Below are positions 58,587 through 64,000 of a stretch of 64,000 nt of DNA, piece by piece (position 1 is the stretch's first letter; each line of letters begins with the position of its first letter). Under the pieces are notes generated by a model that ran no database searches, was not told the origin of the DNA, and worked only from the letters and a program-made list of their open reading frames with translations. The stretch is from Leucobacter sp. OLIS6 (GTDB taxonomy: Bacteria; Actinomycetota; Actinomycetes; Actinomycetales; Microbacteriaceae). The DNA is taken from contig NZ_MRAV01000008.1 of assembly GCF_002752355.1 (NCBI RefSeq), positions 1 to 64,000 of the forward strand. Direction: 5' to 3'. The position numbers were made by a program, and so were the translations under genes.

Positions 58587-60173
58587 ATGCAGTACGAACG
58601 ACGGAACACGCGACGAACAGTGGGGAACGGAACAGGGGAAGGCGGATTCCGCCGGCTGAGCGGCCTCGCGGGGGCGCTCGCGCTCGCCGCAGGGCTGCTG
58701 GGGGTGTCGGCGCCGGCCATCGCGGCGCCGGTCGCAGCGGCCTCACCGACCGTGACCTACCCGAACGCGATCTCGAACATCTCGATCGCGAAGGACAGCG
58801 GCGGCTCCGGCTCGCTGAGCCAGTGGGAGCAGGTGCGGATCTCGGCCGACTGGGCCGTGCCGAACGGCGCGCAGGCCGGCGAGACGTTCGGCATGGCGCT
58901 GCCGCAAGAGTTCAGCCGGTACGGAACGGGCTCCTTCGAGCTCGCGGATCCGTCGACCGGCACCGTGATGGCGACCTGCCAGGCGAGCGACGGCTCCGGC
59001 CCGCAGGTCGTGTGCACGCTGACCTCGGCGGTGAACGGCCTCGAGAGCGTCGGCGGCGGCTTCTGGATGCAGGGGGTCGCGACGCAGTCGACCACCAGCG
59101 AGACGGTCGAGTTCGAGGTCGGCGGGAAAGTCGAGATCGTCGACCTGCCCGGCGGGGGCGGGATCACGCCCGAGGATCTCACCGAGCCGGATCAGCCCTA
59201 CAAGTTCGGCGGTGCCACCGCGAAGGAGGGACGCATCGAGTGGGTCATCGGGATTCCGCGCAGCTCGGTCGCCGCGGGGGCGTTCACGGTGAAGGACGCC
59301 CTCGATCCGAAGCAGGAGAACCACAGCTACACGGGTGAGGTGCAGCTCAACCAGCGCCCCGTGCAGAACGGTCAGTTCGTGGGCGAGTGGACGCCCGTGG
59401 ATCCCGCCCGCTACTCGGTGAAGTTCGCGCCCGACAACAAGTCGTTCGAGTTCTCGGCGCAGGGACTGCCCGCGGACGGCTTCAGCTACCGCCTCAACTA
59501 CTTCACCCAGGCCGACGGGCAGGTGCTCGAGGGCGACGTCTTCGGCAACACCGCGACCGTGCAGGACACGACCACCTCGTCGAAGTTCACCGTCAAGAAC
59601 GAGGGCGGCGGGACCGCGAGCGGCAAGCAGTTCACCCGTTTCACCATCGTCAAGCGTCTCGACGGGGCGCAGGCGGCCGCCGCGCAGGATCAGGCCTTCA
59701 GCGTGAAGTACTCGGTCAAGGGGGCGAACGATGCCCCCAAGACCATGACGCTTCGACCCGGTCAGCCGGTGAAGAGCGACCGTGCTCCCCTCGGATCGAC
59801 CTTCGTGATCGAGGAGGTCGATCTGCCGAAGATCGACGGTGTCGCCTGGGGGACTCCCGTGCTCACGGGAACCGGGGTGCGGCCGGTCGACGGCGGCGCC
59901 TACGAGGTGACTCCGGGGACGACCGCGGGAGTCGAGCTCGTGCTGACGAACCTCGCGAACCCGGTCGTGCCGCCCACACCCACTCCGCCGGTTCCGACGG
60001 TGCCGCCCACGACGGTGCCGCCCACCGCCTCGACCCCGCCCGCAACGCCGAAGCTCGCGACCACGGGCGGTGACGCGCTGATCTCGTTCTGGATCGCGGG
60101 AGCGGCGGCGGTCGCGCTCGGCCTGGGCGCGACCGGGTTCGCGCTGCGCCGGCGTCTGCGCTCGGAAAAATAG
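58587..60173 (+). CDS. DUF5979-like surface protein with LATTG sorting signal
   Basis: A 528-residue secreted protein. The signal peptide spans ~20-60 (RRLSGLAGALALAAGLLG then APAIAAPVA). The N-terminal domain has a collagen-adhesin-like fold pattern (VRISADWAVPNGAQAGETFGMALPQEF ... IEWVIGIPRSSVAAGAFTVKDAL). Residues ~350-460 hold a DUF5979-like domain (FTRFTIVKRLDGAQAAAAQDQAFSVKYSVKG). The C-terminus is a Pro/Thr spacer, KLATTGGDA, a helix and RRRLRSEK, so it should be sortase-linked. GGGGGA lies just before the ATG at 58587. It probably acts as an adhesin. Confidence 0.82.
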   Translation: MQYERRNTRRTVGNGTGEGGFRRLSGLAGALALAAGLLGVSAPAIAAPVAAASPTVTYPNAISNISIAKDSGGSGSLSQWEQVRISADWAVPNGAQAGETFGMALPQEFSRYGTGSFELADPSTGTVMATCQASDGSGPQVVCTLTSAVNGLESVGGGFWMQGVATQSTTSETVEFEVGGKVEIVDLPGGGGITPEDLTEPDQPYKFGGATAKEGRIEWVIGIPRSSVAAGAFTVKDALDPKQENHSYTGEVQLNQRPVQNGQFVGEWTPVDPARYSVKFAPDNKSFEFSAQGLPADGFSYRLNYFTQADGQVLEGDVFGNTATVQDTTTSSKFTVKNEGGGTASGKQFTRFTIVKRLDGAQAAAAQDQAFSVKYSVKGANDAPKTMTLRPGQPVKSDRAPLGSTFVIEEVDLPKIDGVAWGTPVLTGTGVRPVDGGAYEVTPGTTAGVELVLTNLANPVVPPTPTPPVPTVPPTTVPPTASTPPATPKLATTGGDALISFWIAGAAAVALGLGATGFALRRRLRSEK

Positions 60174-60256
60174 TTCACCGGATCGGGAATGCCGCCGCGG
60201 GGGACCCCGTTGCCTTGTATGCATCTGGATAGAAATCTCGGAAGGATCGTCATCCT

Positions 60257-60823
60257 ATGACCACGTACAACGTCGGGTTCCTCGTCGGCAGCATCTCCTC
60301 GACCTCGATCAACCGTCGCCTCTCGAAGGCGCTCGTGAAGCTCGCGCCGCAGGCCGATCTGAATCTCACCGAGATCCCGATCGCCGGTCTGCCGTTCTAC
60401 TCGGCCGACCACGACGCCGCGATCCCGGCCGAGGCCGCGGACTTCAAGCGCCAGATCGAGGCGTCCGACGCGATCATCGTGATCACCCCCGAGTACAACC
60501 GTTCGGTGCCCGGTGTGCTGAAGAACGCGCTCGATACGGCGAGCCGCCCCTGGGGACAGAACAGCTTCGCCGGGAAGCCGTCCGCGGTCATCGGCACATC
60601 GATCGGTGCGATCGGCACCGCGGTCGCCCAGCAGCACCTGCGCTCGATCCTCTCGTTCCTCGCTTCGCCCGAGCTCGCTCAGCCCGAGGCGTACCTGCAC
60701 ATGACCGAGGGCCTCATCACCGAGGACGGCGAGGTGACCAACGAGTCGACCGCGGACTTCCTGCTCTCGTGGCTGAAGGCGCTGCACACGCACACCGCGA
60801 AGACGCTCAGCCCGGTCAGCTGA
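60257..60823 (+). CDS. NADPH-dependent FMN reductase
   Basis: A 188-residue flavodoxin-like enzyme: VGFLVGSISSTSINRRLSKALVKL (~residues 5-28, phosphate loop of FMN), IIVITPEYNRSVPGVLKNALD (~75-95, the TPEYN family mark), and KPSAVIGTSIGAIGT. It reduces FMN or quinones with NAD(P)H. GGAAGGA lies ~9 nt before the ATG. A perfect palindrome terminator follows (60849-60892). It is transcribed alone. Confidence 0.9.
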   Translation: MTTYNVGFLVGSISSTSINRRLSKALVKLAPQADLNLTEIPIAGLPFYSADHDAAIPAEAADFKRQIEASDAIIVITPEYNRSVPGVLKNALDTASRPWGQNSFAGKPSAVIGTSIGAIGTAVAQQHLRSILSFLASPELAQPEAYLHMTEGLITEDGEVTNESTADFLLSWLKALHTHTAKTLSPVS

Positions 60824-60848
60824 CCGGTCGAGCGCCCACGCGCTCGGT

Positions 60849-60892
60849 CGTTCGGGCCCGGAACCGCGCGGTTCCGGGCCCGAACGCGTTTT
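60849..60892. terminator. Strong terminator (perfect palindrome)
   Basis: Bases 60849-60886 are a perfect 38-nt palindrome (arm CGTTCGGGCCCGGAACCGC) followed by GTTTTC. It ends the FMN reductase transcript and may work in both directions. Confidence 0.8.
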
Positions 60893-60969
60893 CGGGAGCC
60901 CGCATGCGCCTCGGCGGTGCGGGTGCGATCGCGGCGCTCGGCCTGCGGTGAACTCGCGGCGGCCGGGTC

Positions 60970-61473
60970 TCAGCCGCGGGGAATCGCGTCGTCGCCCTGC
61001 CAGCCGGTCGTGACGTCCACCCAGTCCTCGGCGCCGCTCAGGCGCTGCAGCTCGTCGATCGGGATCTCGACCATCGAACTCGGCGTGCCCGCGGCCGGAT
61101 AGACGCGGTCGAACCGGCGCAGCGAGGCGTCGAGGAAGATCCGCGCGCGATCGTTCGCGGCGAACGGGCAGACGCCGCCGATCGGGTGCCCGGTCAGCTC
61201 CGGCACTTCGTCGCCGCGCAGCATGCGGGCCTTGCCGCCGAATCGGCGCTTGAACCGGCCGCCATTGACCTTCGCGTCGCCCGCGGCGACGACGAGCACG
61301 GCCCGGCTCGGGTCGGTCGGATCGGTGAACCCCAGCGTCTTCGCGATGCGCGCCGGCTCGGTGCCGAGCTGCTCGGCGGCCAGCTCGACCGTCGCGCTCG
61401 AACCGGTCGTCTCGACGATCGCGCCGGTGAAGCCGCGGGCGTCCAGGTGTGCGCGCACGCGTGCGGTATCCAT
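60970..61473 (-). CDS. YbaK/EbsC-family aminoacyl-tRNA deacylase
   Basis: A 167-residue protein of the prolyl-tRNA-editing superfamily: SSATVELAAEQLGTEPARIAKTLGF (~24-48), LVVAAGDAKVNGGRF (~59-73), and TGHPIGGVCPFA (~93-104), the GG.xPFG-like motif with the conserved GHPIGGVCPF. Members hydrolyse mischarged tRNA such as Cys-tRNA-Pro. The ATG at 61473 follows the ABC-F stop by 2 nt; a GTG at 61479 would overlap that stop (GTGA). It is therefore co-transcribed with the ABC-F gene, both acting in translation. Confidence 0.87.
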   Translation of the reverse strand: MDTARVRAHLDARGFTGAIVETTGSSATVELAAEQLGTEPARIAKTLGFTDPTDPSRAVLVVAAGDAKVNGGRFKRRFGGKARMLRGDEVPELTGHPIGGVCPFAANDRARIFLDASLRRFDRVYPAAGTPSSMVEIPIDELQRLSGAEDWVDVTTGWQGDDAIPRG

Positions 61474-61475
61474 GC

Positions 61476-63146
61476 TCACCGCTCCCGCACCACGCGGCCC
61501 TCGTCCCACACGGCGACGGGGGACTCCACGACCTCGCCGTCCTCCTGGAACACCCAGAAACGATCGAAGTCGCGGGCGAACCAGCGGTCGTGCGTCACCG
61601 CGATGACGGTGCCGTCGAACGCGCCGAGCGCCTGCTGCAGCGCCTCGGCCGATTCGAGGTCGAGGTGGTCGGTGGGCTCGTCGAGCAGGAGGAGCGTCGC
61701 GCCGCCGAGTTCCAGCAGCAGGATCTGGAACCGCGCCTGCTGGCCGCCCGAGAGCGACTCGAAGGTCTGCTCGGCGGCCTGCGCGAGCTCGTAGCGCGCC
61801 AGCGCCCGCGCGGCGGCCTCGCGGTCGCGGCCGGCGCGGTGCTCGTCGCCGCGGTGCAGGATCTCGAGCAGCGTGCGTCCTGCCAGATCGGGGCGGCGCT
61901 GGGTCTGTGCGAACCATCCCGGGCGCACGCGTGCGCCGAGGCGGGCGAGCCCCTCGTGGGCGACGGGCTCGATCGGCAGATCACCGACGGGCTCGTGCTC
62001 GAGATCGGGATCTGTGCCGCCCGCGGCCAGCAGGCGCAGGAAGTGCGACTTGCCCGAGCCGTTCGCGCCGAGCACCGCGATGCGATCGCCGTACCAGGCC
62101 TCGGCGTCGAACGGGAACATGAGATTCGTGAGCTCGAGCTGCTCGCAGACGACCGCGCGCTTGCCGGTGCGTCCGCCCGCGAGCCGCATGTCGAGCCGCT
62201 GCTCGCGCGGCTGCTCGTGCGGGGGTCCCGCCGCCTCGAAGCGCGCGAGCCGCGTCTGCGCCGCCCGGTAGCGCGAGGTCATGTCGGAGTTGTACGCGGC
62301 CTTCTCCTTGTACATGAGCACGAGCGCCCGGAGCTTGGCGTGATCCTCGTCCCAGCGTTTGCGCAGCTCATCGAGTCGGGCGAATCGGGCTTCGCGCGCC
62401 GCGTGGTAGCTCGCGAAGCTGCCCGGATGGATCCAGGCGGTGCTGCCGAGCGCTCCGAGCTCGAGCGTCGCGATCGCGGTGGCCGAACGCGCCAGGAGTT
62501 CGCGGTCGTGGCTCACGAACAGCACGCTCTTGTCGGAGGCGCGCAGCTGGTCCTCGAGCCAGCGCTTGCCGGGCACGTCGAGGAAGTTGTCGGGCTCGTC
62601 GAGCACGATCAGCTCGTCGGGCCCGCGCAGCAGCGCCTCGAGCACGAGCCGCTTCTGCTCGCCGCCCGAGAGCGTCTCGATCGGTCGCGCCGCGGCCCGA
62701 TCGTAGGGGATTCCGAGCGCCGCGGTCGTGCAGACGTCCCAGAACACCTCGGCGTCGTAGCCGCCGGCCTCGCCCCAGGCGGCGAGCGCGTTCGCGTAGG
62801 TCATCTGCGAGGTCTCGGTGCCCTTCTCGAGCATGTTCCGCTCGGCGCGGTCCACTCGGTCGGCGGCTTCGCGGACGCGCGGGGAGGAGACGCCGAGCAG
62901 GAGCTCGCGGACCGAGGAGCCGGTGATGAACTGGCGCATCACGCCGAGGCCGCCGGATCGCGCGACGGCACCCTCGTCGGGTTCGAGTTCGCCCAGGGCG
63001 ATGCGCAGCAGGGTCGACTTGCCCGCGCCGTTCGCGCCGATGAGCGCGACGCGCTGACCGGCGCCGACGCGCAGCGAGACGTCGTTGAGCAGCGGGCGGC
63101 CGTCGGGGAGTCCGTAGCTGATGCCGGAGAGATCGAGATGGGCCAT
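61476..63146 (-). CDS. ABC-F family ATPase
   Basis: A 556-residue soluble protein with two ABC domains and no membrane segment. Domain 1: Walker A GANGAGKS (~38-45), LSGGEQKRLVLEALL, DEPDNFLD. Domain 2: GANGSGKSHFLRLL (~363-376), LSGGQQARFQILLL, DEPTDHLD. The linker between them (ARFARLDELRKRWDEDHAKLRALVLMYKEKAAYNSDMTSRYRAAQTRLARFEAAGPP) is the P-site tRNA interaction region typical of ABC-F factors. Such proteins act on ribosomes, some giving antibiotic protection; which applies here is not evident. The promoter is leaderless. Confidence 0.9.
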   Translation of the reverse strand: MAHLDLSGISYGLPDGRPLLNDVSLRVGAGQRVALIGANGAGKSTLLRIALGELEPDEGAVARSGGLGVMRQFITGSSVRELLLGVSSPRVREAADRVDRAERNMLEKGTETSQMTYANALAAWGEAGGYDAEVFWDVCTTAALGIPYDRAAARPIETLSGGEQKRLVLEALLRGPDELIVLDEPDNFLDVPGKRWLEDQLRASDKSVLFVSHDRELLARSATAIATLELGALGSTAWIHPGSFASYHAAREARFARLDELRKRWDEDHAKLRALVLMYKEKAAYNSDMTSRYRAAQTRLARFEAAGPPHEQPREQRLDMRLAGGRTGKRAVVCEQLELTNLMFPFDAEAWYGDRIAVLGANGSGKSHFLRLLAAGGTDPDLEHEPVGDLPIEPVAHEGLARLGARVRPGWFAQTQRRPDLAGRTLLEILHRGDEHRAGRDREAAARALARYELAQAAEQTFESLSGGQQARFQILLLELGGATLLLLDEPTDHLDLESAEALQQALGAFDGTVIAVTHDRWFARDFDRFWVFQEDGEVVESPVAVWDEGRVVRER

Positions 63147-63152
63147 CCGACC

Positions 63153-63158
63153 ACGCTA
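63153..63158 (-). promoter_or_regulatory. -10 box (TAGCGT) of a leaderless promoter
   Basis: On the minus strand TAGCGT ends 6 nt before the ATG at 63146 of the ABC-F gene; no ribosome binding site is evident. Confidence 0.6.
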
Positions 63159-63289
63159 GCAAGCGGGACGGGATCGCGGATCGTGGATCGCGACAACATC
63201 GCACCGGTGGGACGTCGCAGGACGACGAAGCCGGGCGCCTCCCGCGGCCTACTCCTCAGAGAAGGTGAGGACTTCCCGTGATTCGATGC

Positions 63290-63295
63290 TAGCGT
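63290..63295 (+). promoter_or_regulatory. Probable -10 (TAGCGT) of the ABC ATPase gene
   Basis: TAGCGT would start transcription at about 63302, leaving a ~34-nt leader with AGGAG 7 nt before the ATG at 63336. Confidence 0.45.
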
Positions 63296-63335
63296 GGGAG
63301 ATCTTGCGCGTCGGCGTGAGGGGAGGAGCACCGCA

Positions 63336-64000
63336 ATGTCGCACGACCGAGGTCGGGAACCGGATCCGCACGCGGTGCTCGACCTGCACGACGTCACGTT
63401 CCGCCGCGAGGGCACCGAGATCCTGCACGGCATCGACCTGCGGGTCGACCCGGGTGAGCGCTGGGCGCTGCTCGGCCCGAACGGGGCGGGCAAGAGCACG
63501 ATCCTCGGCTTCTGCGGCGCGGTCGAGCACCCGACGAGCGGCACGGTCGACGTGCTGGGGAGGCGGATCGGCCGGGTCGAGCTGCAGGCGCTGCGTCGGG
63601 AGATCGGCCACGTGAATCCTCGGCACGCGGTCCGCTCGGCGATCACCGCGCGCGAGGTCGTGCTGACGGGGATCACTGGGACGGTCGAGCGCGTCATGCG
63701 GTGGACTCCGGAGCCCGACCAGGTCGAGCGCGCCGACGAGATGCTGGAGCTCGTCGGGCTCGAGAACCGCCGCGAGGTGGTCTGGCCCACGATGTCGCAG
63801 GGCGAGCGGGGTCGTGCGCTGATCGCGCGCGCACTCGTGTCGGATCCGCGGCTGCTGCTGCTCGACGAGCCCACCACGGGCCTCGATGTCGCGGCGCGGG
63901 AGCAGTTCCTCGAAACGCTCGACGATCTCTCCGAGCACCATCCCGAGCTCACGACGGTGCTCGTCACCCACCACCTCGAGGAGCTCCCGGCATCGACCAC
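63336..64000 (+). CDS. ABC transporter ATP-binding protein, cut by window end
   Basis: The first 221 residues of an ABC ATPase. Walker A GPNGAGKST is at ~49-57, the signature MSQGERGRALIARAL at ~150-164, Walker B LLLLDEPTTGLD at ~169-180, and the H-loop VTHHLEEL at ~209-216. AGGAG lies 7 nt before the ATG. The single domain and QGERGR signature resemble ModF/YlmA-like ATPases, often stand-alone or fused; its partner, if any, lies beyond the window. It diverges from the ABC-F gene. Confidence 0.88.
   Translation, partial: MSHDRGREPDPHAVLDLHDVTFRREGTEILHGIDLRVDPGERWALLGPNGAGKSTILGFCGAVEHPTSGTVDVLGRRIGRVELQALRREIGHVNPRHAVRSAITAREVVLTGITGTVERVMRWTPEPDQVERADEMLELVGLENRREVVWPTMSQGERGRALIARALVSDPRLLLLDEPTTGLDVAAREQFLETLDDLSEHHPELTTVLVTHHLEELPAST

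Overview
This is a high-GC actinobacterial chromosome segment that reads like Microbacteriaceae (Leucobacter/Microbacterium-like), though no single feature fixes the genus. The evidence is the tyrA-cmk-der gene string, frequent GTG/TTG starts and ATGA/GTGA gene overlaps, many leaderless promoters (TANNNT exactly 6 nt before the start codon), LATTG-type cell-wall sorting signals, and paired MFS/TetR, GntR/FCD and LuxR-ATPase regulators. The first ~31 bases match the Illumina Nextera transposase adapter with a few base errors, so the window almost certainly starts at an untrimmed contig end.

Layout. 32-2682 (minus): peptide-type ABC transporter (binding lipoprotein, permease, truncated second permease), divergent from a GntR/FadR regulator (2944-3699). 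3748-5675: MFS exporter divergent from an Lrp/AsnC regulator. 5752-9172: tightly coupled tyrA-cmk-der. 9353-11775: alpha/beta hydrolase, DUF817 membrane protein, DUF4190 protein. 12236-14418 (minus): TetR regulator and DHA2 drug exporter with a clear operator. 14532-19656: YhhN-like protein, Nudix-NYN fusion, DUF2252 protein, VOC protein, and a MerR/aldo-keto reductase operon.

20003-20079 is tRNA-Pro(GGG). Its 3' end is duplicated at 29373-29409 (36 of 37 bases), bounding a ~9.3 kb genomic island. The island carries a decayed metallophosphatase, a PD-(D/E)xK nuclease-like protein, a two-gene BcgI-like restriction-modification system, and a SIR2 (NADase-like) gene followed by an unrecognised 244-aa gene. 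This is a defence island with no integrase left. The SIR2 plus 244-aa pair is the best candidate for an undescribed system.

29475-36435 is accessory: SUKH-like and ankyrin proteins, an MmyB-type regulator divergent from a dienelactone-hydrolase-like gene, DUF2255 and LtrA. 36573-38120, 50586-52628 and 58587-60173 are secreted proteins with C-terminal sorting-type tails. 38226-42337 holds an amino-acid permease, a proline-iminopeptidase-like hydrolase, a GntR/FCD regulator and an acetamidase/formamidase, plausibly one peptide/amide-use module. 42447-50426 has two large LuxR-type ATPase regulators flanking a sulfite-oxidase-like molybdoenzyme. 52684-58425 holds a TauE/SafE permease, AraC and TetR regulators, an MFS transporter divergent from an atypical RibB homologue, a siderophore-interacting protein and a RibD-C-like reductase. 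60257-64000 holds an FMN reductase, a YbaK editing protein, an ABC-F protein and a truncated ABC ATPase.

Products are named from motifs read by eye; no database search was run. Intergenic regions also hold several long imperfect hairpins, at least two of which are copies of one element.
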